Shown here piece by piece: positions 1 through 6,937 of a stretch of DNA of 12,490 nucleotides; the stretch's first letter is position 1, and each line of letters starts with the position of its first letter. A model generated the notes under the pieces. The model made no database searches, was not told where the DNA came from, and saw nothing but the letters and a program-made list of their open reading frames with translations. The DNA lies in the NCBI GenBank assembly GCA_964505555.1, contig CAZDIO010000118.1:1-12490 (forward strand), given 5' to 3'. This DNA comes from CAZDIO01 sp964505555. GTDB lineage: Bacteria > Bdellovibrionota_C > UBA2361 > SZUA-149 > CAZDIO01. The position numbers and the translations under genes are program-made.

Positions 1-76
1 GAACACAGAGCTTCACAGGGTTAAATCCAAAAGCCTTTTTTCTTTACTCTGTGTAACCCTGTGAAACTCTGTGTTC
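1..76. repeat. Long imperfect inverted repeat, dispersed-element type
   Basis: The arms at 1-23 and 54-76 are reverse complements over 23 bases with a single mismatch (11 against 66), separated by a 30-base loop. The right side is also tandem-like: CTCTGTGT occurs at 48-55 and again at 67-74, with a CCCTGTGA variant between them. The repeat lies 45 bp downstream of the leftward export gene's stop, so a transcript could fold it into a long stem. No clean T-run follows, so I call it a repeat rather than a terminator. It begins at the first base of the window and may continue outside. CTCTGTG-rich elements of this style recur in many unrelated genomes, by recollection and not checked. Confidence 0.75.
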
Positions 77-120
77 AATAAAGAACCTAAAAAAAATTTC
101 ACATTACAACAGAGCCGTTT

Positions 121-705
121 CTAACGAACCGCGATCAAATCGCCATTTCTCAAGATTGGATTTGGTTCCTTGCCCTGAATGACTCGATTATAATCAAACT
201 CGTATCGAAACTCACCCTGCTTTGTTTTTCGAATAAGGACAATTGAACTTTCATTTGCAAAAGGTGCAAACCCTCCTCCTGTGGCCACGGCTCGAAGAAA
301 ATCAATCTGTCCCTCACTTCGATATTCCCCCGGTTTAACAAAGGCACCTGATAGAAAATACTTAATCGGTGCCGCATGTGCCAGCGAGACAGAAACAGAA
401 GGCTGGGCAACGTAGGTCATCAATTTTTGTTCGATCTCTCTTGCTAATTCACTAAGCGTCTTTCCCTCCGCTCCCACATCTTCAATCAGTGAGAGGGTGA
501 GTTTCCCGTCTTCCCGAACCACCACTTCACCTGAAAGTTTTGGCTCTCCCCAGACGAGCACGTTCAGTGTGTCCCCACTTCCAACGACATATGCATCTGT
601 CGTTTTCTCACTTGCCGAAAGCTCCGAAAGTTCACGTCCCTTTACTCCCGAACGACAACTCACGGCTAATAAGACAACGACCCCTAATAAATATATATTT
701 CTCAT
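121..705 (-). CDS. Polysaccharide export lipoprotein (short Wza-like, Poly_export + SLBB)
   Basis: Predicted outer-membrane component of an EPS exporter. The 194-aa product begins with a lipoprotein signal, a hydrophobic stretch ending in AVSC that gives lipid Cys17. A Poly_export region follows at about 38-108 (starting VGSGDTLNVLVWGEP, with QPSVSVSL near its end), then one SLBB-like domain at about 113-160 containing FLSGAFVKPGEY. E. coli Wza is about 380 aa. This protein has a single SLBB and no C-terminal amphipathic helix, like the short export proteins of exosortase-type EPS loci. I chose the ATG at 705 because GGAG and AGGGG lie just upstream and the signal peptide starts there; the longer frame opens only at a TTG inside the upstream gene. 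It lies 13 bp behind the TPR lipoprotein gene on the same strand, so the two are probably co-transcribed. Family assignment is firm; the exact subtype is inferred. Confidence 0.9.
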   Translation of the reverse strand: MRNIYLLGVVVLLAVSCRSGVKGRELSELSASEKTTDAYVVGSGDTLNVLVWGEPKLSGEVVVREDGKLTLSLIEDVGAEGKTLSELAREIEQKLMTYVAQPSVSVSLAHAAPIKYFLSGAFVKPGEYRSEGQIDFLRAVATGGGFAPFANESSIVLIRKTKQGEFRYEFDYNRVIQGKEPNPILRNGDLIAVR

Positions 706-718
706 ATCCCCTGCTCCG

Positions 719-2941
719 TTATGAACGCACTTCATCAAGTAATTTTCTTGTTTCCATAAACCGTGGCATCTGTTCACCACCAATGCTTACCGCCTGCTCC
801 AGCGCTTCTCTTGCTCCATCTTTATCTCCTAATGCTGCCTTAATTGCTCCAAGATGAAAAAGCACTTCAGGATTGAGTTTCGCATCAGCCTCTCTCTTCT
901 GTAACTCAACCGCCTCTTCCACCAAAGGAAGCGCTGCTCTTGGCGCACCTCTGCGGTGATAAATCCAACCAAGTGTATCCGCAACACTTCCCTCATTTGG
1001 GAGCTCCTCCTTTGCGACCATGGCAAGTTCAAGTGCTTCATCCAAGTTCCCATGAAGTTCCTCACAGAGCAGCCATGCTAAGTTATTTGCAGCTGGACCA
1101 AATCGTGGTTGAAATTTAAGAATCTCTCGGTACTCAAGCTCTGCACTTTTAAACTCATTTTGTTGTTCATAGGTCAACGCTAAAAGCATACGAGATGAAA
1201 CATCACTTGGTCTAACCGTCAACACTTTTTTATAACGTTCTGCTGCTTGTTTAAAATTACGCTCACGGGCATCCATCGCAGCAAGTCCTAAATAGGCTCC
1301 TAATAACTGTGGCCGTTCTAAAATCGCCTTTTCATATAACTCTCGTGCGGCAGAAATATCCGCCACAGAAGGGTCGTTTTTTGCAAGAATGAGTTGTGCA
1401 AGTAAAAAATTATATTCCGCCTTTGAATCCTTACTGTGATCACGAAGGTTTCTTAACTCTTCAAGAGCTTTCTCCCTTCCACTCATAATCATCGTTAACT
1501 CAGCAAAACGCCGTGCCGGAAGCAACACATCACGATCAAAGGTGAGACTTTTTTGATAATAAACAAGAGCCTGAGGGATATTGTTTTCTTTTTCTTCAAG
1601 AGCGGCCAGTTTTACATAAGCAACAGGACTGTTTGAGAAGTTTTTTAAAAGTTCTTCATAAATAACACGTGCTTCTTTTGTTCTTCCCTGCACAAGAAGA
1701 AGGTCTGCAAAAAGCACACTCGCTCCAAGTTGTCGAGGATACCGCTCAAGGACTTTTTTAACATGCTCTGTTGCCTGTCCATACTCTTTGCGTCCTAAAA
1801 GATACCTCGCGAGCGCTAACCGAGCACCGATATCGAGTGAATCGATAGCAACAGCTTGGTTGAGGTGCTCAAGTCCTTCATTGTTTTTGCCCAGTGAGAG
1901 CTCCACAATACCAGCTCGCCGAAAGACCGGAGAGAACGTATTCATTCCTTCAATCGCTTTTAGATAAAATGACAAAGCCTTTTCTGGATCTCCTTCAAGC
2001 TCGGCATCTCTTCCTTGGAAATAAAGGACGGCGGGTTCACTCTCACCCGCAGATTTCTTTAGCGCCGTTGTTAAGTCAAGGGCACTTTTATTATTTGTTC
2101 TTGCCAAATAGAAATCATAGAGGCGATCACGTGCAAAGTGTTCTAAGGGTTCGCGAGAGAGAATCTCTTCATATTCGTGTAATGCTTTATCGGCGAGACC
2201 TCGGCTGAGTAAAAAATCTCCAAAGTAATACCGCAATCCTGTATTGTCTGGATGGCTCTTAAGAACGGTCTGGAGGATCTCTTCAGCCTCATCCAAACGT
2301 CCTTGCAGGGTGTACAGGTCAGCAAGCGCAAGTCGAACTGGTCCATTCTGTGGATCCAGAGCAAGTGCTTGTTGTAGATATTTTTCTCCCTCTTCGTATT
2401 GTTTTTCCGCAAAAGAGATGTCAGCAAGACTTGCAAAGATTACATGGTTTTTAGGATTCTCTATAAGAAGTTGGAGTAAGATTTTTTTTGCTTCAGGGTA
2501 TGCTTGTCGTGCCGACTGTAATGTTGCGCTGACAATGAGCGCCTCAACATCCTTTGGATTTGCCTCAAGGAGTTTTCGAATATGGGACTCTGCCTGTTCA
2601 AACTCACTTCCAGCCGCAAAGAGTGCGGCTAATCGCAACCTTGCCTCACGATGATGGGGATCTACATTAATGGCGCCCTTGTAATACTCAACAGCTTTTC
2701 CAAACTGCTTTAGCTGCACATAAACATCAGCAAGACGAAAATACGAATCAGCAGAGGTTGGGTTTAGATCAATTGCGGAGAGATAAGAAAGTCGTGCTTC
2801 TTCATATTTTTTTTTAGCAACAAAAACCTCTGCCTTTTTTACTAACTCTTGATAACGTCTCTCTTTATTTTTAGAACCGCACCCCGGAGAGGCAAAGAGG
2901 CATAATGTGATTAGTATTACTATTGCTTGTTTCCAACACAT
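719..2941 (-). CDS. Large TPR-repeat lipoprotein of the EPS module (PrsT-like)
   Basis: The 740-aa product has a short lipoprotein signal (hydrophobic residues 6-17, then SPGC, lipid Cys21). From about residue 27 to the C-terminus it consists almost wholly of tandem TPR units, roughly twenty by eye. Typical elements are DLNPTSADSYFRLADVY and ALALDPQNGPVRLALADLY. The C-terminal block NNLAWLLCEELHGNLDEALELA...ADTLGWIYHRRG is common in large TPR proteins of EPS and PEP-CTERM loci. The likely role is a periplasm-facing, membrane-anchored scaffold for EPS assembly or export; no enzymatic motif is visible. I chose the ATG at 2941 because GAGGAA lies 7 bases upstream and a good promoter ends just before it. 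The longer frame opens at a TTG (2980) that overlaps the -10 box. It heads the leftward unit with the Wza-like gene. The fold is certain; PrsT relatedness is inferred. Confidence 0.88.
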   Translation of the reverse strand: MCWKQAIVILITLCLFASPGCGSKNKERRYQELVKKAEVFVAKKKYEEARLSYLSAIDLNPTSADSYFRLADVYVQLKQFGKAVEYYKGAINVDPHHREARLRLAALFAAGSEFEQAESHIRKLLEANPKDVEALIVSATLQSARQAYPEAKKILLQLLIENPKNHVIFASLADISFAEKQYEEGEKYLQQALALDPQNGPVRLALADLYTLQGRLDEAEEILQTVLKSHPDNTGLRYYFGDFLLSRGLADKALHEYEEILSREPLEHFARDRLYDFYLARTNNKSALDLTTALKKSAGESEPAVLYFQGRDAELEGDPEKALSFYLKAIEGMNTFSPVFRRAGIVELSLGKNNEGLEHLNQAVAIDSLDIGARLALARYLLGRKEYGQATEHVKKVLERYPRQLGASVLFADLLLVQGRTKEARVIYEELLKNFSNSPVAYVKLAALEEKENNIPQALVYYQKSLTFDRDVLLPARRFAELTMIMSGREKALEELRNLRDHSKDSKAEYNFLLAQLILAKNDPSVADISAARELYEKAILERPQLLGAYLGLAAMDARERNFKQAAERYKKVLTVRPSDVSSRMLLALTYEQQNEFKSAELEYREILKFQPRFGPAANNLAWLLCEELHGNLDEALELAMVAKEELPNEGSVADTLGWIYHRRGAPRAALPLVEEAVELQKREADAKLNPEVLFHLGAIKAALGDKDGAREALEQAVSIGGEQMPRFMETRKLLDEVRS

Positions 2942-2979
2942 ACGAATGTTCCTCAAACAGAACACATAAGGGGTCGACA

Positions 2980-3008
2980 ATATTAAACAATCTTTTTTTG
3001 CAACCCAA
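2980..3008 (-). promoter_or_regulatory. Sigma70-type promoter for the leftward EPS unit
   Basis: Reading leftward, TTGGGT (3003-3008) is followed after exactly 17 bases by TAATAT (2980-2985). Transcription would start near 2973, leaving a leader of about 32 nt before the ATG at 2941. This also argues against the TTG start at 2980. The call rests on consensus match and position only. Confidence 0.5.
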
Positions 3009-3128
3009 TCTTCTCCTTTGTGCGTTACGTGTCCTCAGTTTAACGCAATAAAGAAGGGGCACAGCGAACTAAATCATATCCCTGACATTACAGAGAAAGT
3101 TATAAGCCATTCACCTGAAAAGTTATAT

Positions 3129-3157
3129 TTGCATAGTTCTTTAATAAAGTATATATT
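3129..3157 (+). promoter_or_regulatory. Sigma70-type promoter for the rightward wzz-kinase unit
   Basis: TTGCAT (3129-3134) and TATATT (3152-3157) are separated by 17 bases. The predicted start near 3164 gives a leader of about 52 nt. TTGCATAGT occurs twice, 27 bp apart (3129-3137 and 3156-3164), so one copy covers the -35 box and the other overlaps the -10/start region, as an operator might. The rest of the 2942-3216 gap shows nothing else I can support. Confidence 0.5.
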
Positions 3158-3216
3158 GCATAGTCGTTTTATGTATTATGTAGCATTTAACCTGAAGCAA
3201 ACAATCTCACCATGAT

Positions 3217-4779
3217 ATGAAACCGCGCATGACGAACGAAAAGTCACCGCATGAGCTATTTAACGTTGCCCGCCGAGCAATTAATCGCTACCTTCGAATC
3301 GCCATCGGTCCGGTGGCGGTCGTTATCGGCTTAACAATCATTTTAGTGCTTCGTCTTCCTAACTACTACACCTCCGATGCGCTCATCTTTATTCAACCCC
3401 AGCGAATTTCATCAAAGGTGGTAGACACTCCGGATAAGCAAGAGATGCAAGAGCGTCTAGAAGCGCTTGTTCAGGAAATCCTCTCACGTCCAAGACTCCG
3501 TTCAGTTCTTGAACGATTTCGTATCTACCCACAACTACGAGGACCAAGCGGGTTAGAAAAAGCGGTTACCAAATTTCGTAAAGATATCGATATCAGCCCG
3601 GTAACCTCTCCATCTTCAGGTGTAAATCTTTTACAAACTTTTAAGCTTTCCTATAATCATCGAGATCCAAAGGTTGCCTATGAAATAACGAAGGCGCTTT
3701 CAAATCTCTTTATTGAAGAGAGTCTCGTTGACCGAAGAAGCGAGGTCCAAGGAACCGAGGAGTTTATTGAAGGGCAACTTACGGAAGCTCGTAAAAAGTT
3801 AGAAGAAACCGAAGATAAAGTCCAAAAGTTTATTACTGACAACTCAGGAAGACTGCCAGAACACCTTGAAGCCTCAATTGCGCGACTAGAAAACCTTCAA
3901 GCCCAAGTCGCCACCAATCTTCAGCTTATTTCGGCAAATACTGTTAGACGAACAAATCTTCAACATGAGCTTGACGAAATGTCTAGACAACGTTCGGTAG
4001 TAGTTACCGATCCCACTTCAAGGGAATCAGCCGATCCAGTTGAATCGTTAGCCAAACTTCAATCGGCATTAGTAGTATTACAAAGCCGCTACTCAGAAAA
4101 ACATCCTGACGTCATCAATACCCGAAAACGTATTGAGGCGCTAAAAAGCCAATTAGGCTCAAAAGGAAAGAAAGGATCAACTCGAAGTTACATACCTTCG
4201 GGGAACATTGACGCAATCAGAAACCTCCGCAGAGAACTTGGAGAGATCGATATCACCATCAAATCTCTTACCGAGGAGAACAGCCGCCTCAAACCCGCAA
4301 TCGATGAGTTGCAAGGAAACATCCAATATATGCCGGTGCGTGAGCAAGAGTTGTTAAAAATTAAACGAGACTATGCAAACGTTAAAGATAACTACGAACG
4401 ACTTCTTGCTGCAAAACAGGAAGCTTCCATTCAGGCAAGTCTGATTCGGAGTCAAAAAGGAACTCAATTTCGTATCGTCGAACCAGCAGAGCTTCCTGCT
4501 ATTCCGACAGGTCCAAACCGGCCCTTAATCATTCTCGGTGCGGCATTAGCTTCTGTGGTGTTATTTATAGGAATCCCGCTCTTTCTTTATAATCTCAGCC
4601 CCGCATTTAAGGACATGCACGAGATCGAAAATCATATCGGATTACCAGTTCTTGGCATCATCCCTCCAATGCCTACGGAGGAACATATCGCGCTTCATCG
4701 TCGTGCGGCTGTAGTAACGATGTTAACTTCTTTTGTCTCTCTCTTTGGGGGTGGCTTGTTAATATACTGGATAGTGTAA
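3217..4779 (+). CDS. Wzz-type chain-length determinant / polysaccharide co-polymerase
   Basis: Predicted inner-membrane protein that regulates chain length and couples synthesis to export. Of its 520 residues, 28-47 form a first membrane helix. A Wzz domain with a long Glu/Lys/Gln-rich coiled-coil periplasmic region runs to about 420 and includes a GNVR-like segment near 360-430 (QYMPVREQELLKIKRDYANVKDNYERLL). The Wzz-family proline motif PAIPTGPNRP (427-436) precedes a second helix (about 437-458). HEIENHIGLPVLGIIP follows, and a third helix closes the protein (about 497-519). The kinase is not fused to it but encoded 30 bp downstream. Length, three-helix topology and separate kinase match the chain-length proteins of exosortase-type EPS loci. 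The ATG at 3217 has no clear Shine-Dalgarno; a second ATG at 3229 (Met5) is equally possible. Confidence 0.9.
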   Translation: MKPRMTNEKSPHELFNVARRAINRYLRIAIGPVAVVIGLTIILVLRLPNYYTSDALIFIQPQRISSKVVDTPDKQEMQERLEALVQEILSRPRLRSVLERFRIYPQLRGPSGLEKAVTKFRKDIDISPVTSPSSGVNLLQTFKLSYNHRDPKVAYEITKALSNLFIEESLVDRRSEVQGTEEFIEGQLTEARKKLEETEDKVQKFITDNSGRLPEHLEASIARLENLQAQVATNLQLISANTVRRTNLQHELDEMSRQRSVVVTDPTSRESADPVESLAKLQSALVVLQSRYSEKHPDVINTRKRIEALKSQLGSKGKKGSTRSYIPSGNIDAIRNLRRELGEIDITIKSLTEENSRLKPAIDELQGNIQYMPVREQELLKIKRDYANVKDNYERLLAAKQEASIQASLIRSQKGTQFRIVEPAELPAIPTGPNRPLIILGAALASVVLFIGIPLFLYNLSPAFKDMHEIENHIGLPVLGIIPPMPTEEHIALHRRAAVVTMLTSFVSLFGGGLLIYWIV

Positions 4780-4809
4780 CTACTCAGATAATGTAACTGG
4801 ATATGAGCA

Positions 4810-5661
4810 ATGGTAGTAATTGAATTGAAAAAGGAAAATTTCGCAGAAAACTTAAGTAGCCCCTCTCGTGAGATTGATGGCCAGAGCCACAATCTCGCAC
4901 TCGAGGAGAGTCATGAAAATGAAGCCTTTCAGCGTCTTCAGAATAAAAAGAACAATCAGCTCTATCACGGGCAGATTCTCCTTCAAGAAGGAAGCATGAC
5001 TAATTTCCCCGCTGCAGAACGTTTTCGGATTTTACGTGCAAAAATTGAGCGAAACAACCTCGGGCCGAAGCGTTACCATGTCATTGCGGTAACAAGTGCA
5101 GTGCCTGAGGAAGGCAAGAGCGTTGTGTCTGTTAATCTCGCTCGCGCCTTAAGTATCGATCCTGTCGGTAAAACTCTACTTATTGACAGTGACCTTCGAA
5201 AACCATCAGTGCATAGATTTTTTGGACTGAATGAAGGACCTGGATTAAGTGACGCGCTGGTTGGCGATCAGCCTTTATTTTCAGTAATTCGCAGCGCTTC
5301 CCCACGCTTAGATGTCATCACCGCTGGAACCCCTCTTCTTGATCCTACTCAAGCCGTAGAACTTCCTGAATATAAGTTATATTTGGATGAATTACGAAAA
5401 CGTTACCGATACATCATCGTCGATTGCCCACCAACCTTACTGTGTCCAGAACCAATCACTATTAGCTCTATAGTTGACTCAGTACTGCTTGTCGTCCGCG
5501 CTTGGCGGACACCTAAACAATTGGTTGAAGAAGCAAGCGATATTTTAGATCGCTCAAGAATTATGGGCGTCGTGGTTAATGATATTATCGATGCTTCACG
5601 GGTGTATGACCATTATGGATATTATGGATATCAGATCCGAGAAGAAACTGCTCAAAGGTAG
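4810..5661 (+). CDS. BY-type tyrosine autokinase (CpsD/CapB-like P-loop ATPase)
   Basis: A cytoplasmic protein-tyrosine kinase of the bacterial BY family, expected to bind the Wzz protein upstream and to autophosphorylate on its C-terminal tyrosines. In the 283-aa product, a linker of about 60 residues leads to ERFRILRAKI (70-79), the usual E-x-F/Y-R oligomer motif. Walker A is SAVPEEGKS (96-104), Walker A' is LLIDSDLRKP (123-132) and Walker B is YIIVDCPP (201-208). The C-terminus carries Tyr266, 269, 271, 272 and 274. All catalytic motifs are intact. The final tyrosines come from a perfect 9-bp tandem duplication. The next gene's start lies inside this region. The ATG at 4810 is the first in frame after wzz, with only a weak ribosome site. 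Free-standing kinases next to a Wzz occur in Gram-positives and in exosortase-type loci. Confidence 0.93.
   Translation: MVVIELKKENFAENLSSPSREIDGQSHNLALEESHENEAFQRLQNKKNNQLYHGQILLQEGSMTNFPAAERFRILRAKIERNNLGPKRYHVIAVTSAVPEEGKSVVSVNLARALSIDPVGKTLLIDSDLRKPSVHRFFGLNEGPGLSDALVGDQPLFSVIRSASPRLDVITAGTPLLDPTQAVELPEYKLYLDELRKRYRYIIVDCPPTLLCPEPITISSIVDSVLLVVRAWRTPKQLVEEASDILDRSRIMGVVVNDIIDASRVYDHYGYYGYQIREETAQR
5614..5631 (+). repeat. Perfect 9-bp tandem duplication in the kinase Tyr cluster
   Basis: TATGGATAT occurs twice back to back (5614-5622 and 5623-5631). In the kinase frame it reads Tyr-Gly-Tyr twice (residues 269-274). In the +1-shifted frame the same bases read Met-Asp-Ile twice and supply ATG codons at 5615 and 5624 for the overlapping lipoprotein gene. 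The unit is a multiple of three, so copy change would alter tyrosine number without breaking either frame. Confidence 0.9.
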
Positions 5662-6229
5662 CTTTTCAGAATATAACCGTTTACGTTATTTTCTTCTTTC
5701 AGCACTTTTCTGTTTTGGTTGTCATCTAAAACTCCCCACTCCTGCGGAACAATCAGAGCTGGTCAAGAGAGGAACATACCCAAACGGCGTTCCGCCATGG
5801 ATCAGCTCAACCGTACTTGGAGCAGTTCCTGGCAAGCGCCTTAATATGGGCTTTATCCCAACCTCATTTGAAATCCACGATCCCTCTCTCAATGATTCAA
5901 CAAAGCTTCACATTGTAGAACCTCCTACAGACACTCCGGCTTCAAAAACGTCCGCACTTGAACGCATTGCGCTTCAATGCCCAACGATTGAGAAGCAGGT
6001 AGTAGAGGCTCTCACTACCGTTGAGTCTCTAGAGCAGATTGAACGGTACGAAGCCCTGATTCGTCGTTGCTCTCATAGCAGCGATCTTTGGTATCTTTGT
6101 GGGGTTTCCTATGAACAGGCTGGATATCTTAGTAAAGCTCGACAAGCTTTTGCACGAGCGTTAAGCCTTAACTCTGGAAATCAAGACGCGCGGAGTAAGC
6201 TTGATGGACCTATGGGTGTTACGCCGTAG
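5624..6229 (+). CDS. Small TPR lipoprotein, third gene of the EPS unit
   Basis: I do not recognise this family. From the ATG at 5624 the product is 201 aa. It has a basic N-terminus, a hydrophobic stretch YFLLSALFCFG (22-32) and Cys33 as probable lipid attachment. A Pro/Thr-rich spacer follows, then one TPR-like unit at about 154-187 (LWYLCGVSYEQAGYLSKARQAFARALSLN), preceded by a helical segment with two cysteines (119 and 149). The reading frame overlaps the kinase gene by 38 bp. The start is uncertain: ATGs at 5615 and 5624 lie within the tandem Tyr-Gly-Tyr codons and neither has a ribosome site, so translation is probably coupled to the kinase. Its likely location is the periplasmic face of a membrane, as an accessory to EPS assembly; that role is inferred from position only. 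Its 3' end overlaps a convergent gene by 49 bp. Confidence 0.7.
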   Translation: MDIRSEKKLLKGSFSEYNRLRYFLLSALFCFGCHLKLPTPAEQSELVKRGTYPNGVPPWISSTVLGAVPGKRLNMGFIPTSFEIHDPSLNDSTKLHIVEPPTDTPASKTSALERIALQCPTIEKQVVEALTTVESLEQIERYEALIRRCSHSSDLWYLCGVSYEQAGYLSKARQAFARALSLNSGNQDARSKLDGPMGVTP

Positions 6230-6471
6230 AGAGTCCATTCTAAAACTCTATTATTTGTTTCAGATTGTGCTTCTTTCGTTAACAGCAACTGCCACCCTGG
6301 TGCAGGAGTTGATTGCCCACCATTACTGGCAAGCACGATCTCTTCTCCACTTGTTGTTCGAATAACTTCAAATCCAGGAACTCGAAGATCCCAACTCACC
6401 GGTCGTGTCCCGGGGAGGTAGCGCGAAGTGATTACTTCAGAAACAGTAACTCTCTTTGGTAGATCTTTCAC
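6181..6471 (-). CDS. Hypothetical protein, 96 aa, convergent with the EPS unit
   Basis: Unrecognised. The start is a GTG at 6471 preceded at 3-4 bases by AGAGG, a good though close ribosome site. The product has no signal peptide or membrane helix. It starts basic (MKDLPKRV) and has a beta-rich look in the middle (DLRVPGFEVIRTTSGEEIVL). It lies 29 bp behind the 130-aa gene on the same strand, so the two probably share a transcript. Its open frame extends upstream past the neighbour's stop without a better start codon, which leaves open that the two were once one gene. The last 49 bp lie antisense to the end of the TPR lipoprotein gene. Codons look usable but there is no family evidence, so confidence is moderate. 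Confidence 0.5.
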   Translation of the reverse strand: MKDLPKRVTVSEVITSRYLPGTRPVSWDLRVPGFEVIRTTSGEEIVLASNGGQSTPAPGWQLLLTKEAQSETNNRVLEWTLYGVTPIGPSSLLRAS

Positions 6472-6500
6472 TTTCCTCTTTTCCCGAGCGCTTTTTATCT

Positions 6501-6893
6501 TTAAATTTTTCGTTCTTCTGGGTGGGGCTTAAAAGAACATTCGACCACGGCACCAAAGAATGGGGTTGGTCCCTCACTGACGTCACGAAGCATTACCGCT
6601 GCTTCTCTCGTATCCACAAGTGACCAAGAGATATTTAAGTCCCCATGACTCCCACCATCTCCAAGCTTTGTTACTATAAGATAGGAGTCCGTAGCAACCG
6701 CTTCCATAGGGTTAATAAGACGATAAATCGCAACGTCATATCTCCTCGCATCGGCGGTCTTTTGCGCTCTTAGTTTAAGATCCTCTATGTTTTCACTGAT
6801 GAACCACTTATTGGAATGCTGACTTGGACAGGCAAAAATTTTACGCCCTGCTTGAACGAGTTGCGAAATCTCTTCAACGTACTCGATTGACAT
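6501..6893 (-). CDS. Hypothetical protein, 130 aa, downstream of ihfB-like gene
   Basis: Unrecognised. The 130-residue product is soluble by eye, with no signal peptide and no membrane helix. It starts with a helical, acidic segment (EYVEEISQLVQAGRK), followed by a charged helix (ISENIEDLKLRAQKTADARRYDVAIYRL) and a beta-rich half (DSYLIVTKL, LNISWSLVDT, GAVVECSF). Cysteines are at 22 and 121. The ATG at 6893 has no obvious Shine-Dalgarno. It lies 44 bp behind the IHF-beta-like stop on the same strand, with no terminator-like hairpin between, so read-through from that gene is likely. No competing long frame exists on the other strand here, which supports it as real coding sequence. I cannot infer a function. 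Confidence 0.6.
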   Translation of the reverse strand: MSIEYVEEISQLVQAGRKIFACPSQHSNKWFISENIEDLKLRAQKTADARRYDVAIYRLINPMEAVATDSYLIVTKLGDGGSHGDLNISWSLVDTREAAVMLRDVSEGPTPFFGAVVECSFKPHPEERKI

Positions 6894-6937
6894 ACTGAAA
6901 CATTGCTTTGGTGATGATTAGTAAATTTTATTTCGTT

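Noticed and set aside
1894..2654. Rightward open frames of 104 and 136 aa opposite the TPR lipoprotein gene
   Set aside because: They lie antisense to a clear TPR coding region; Ser/Arg-rich composition is typical of shadow frames and no motif is seen.
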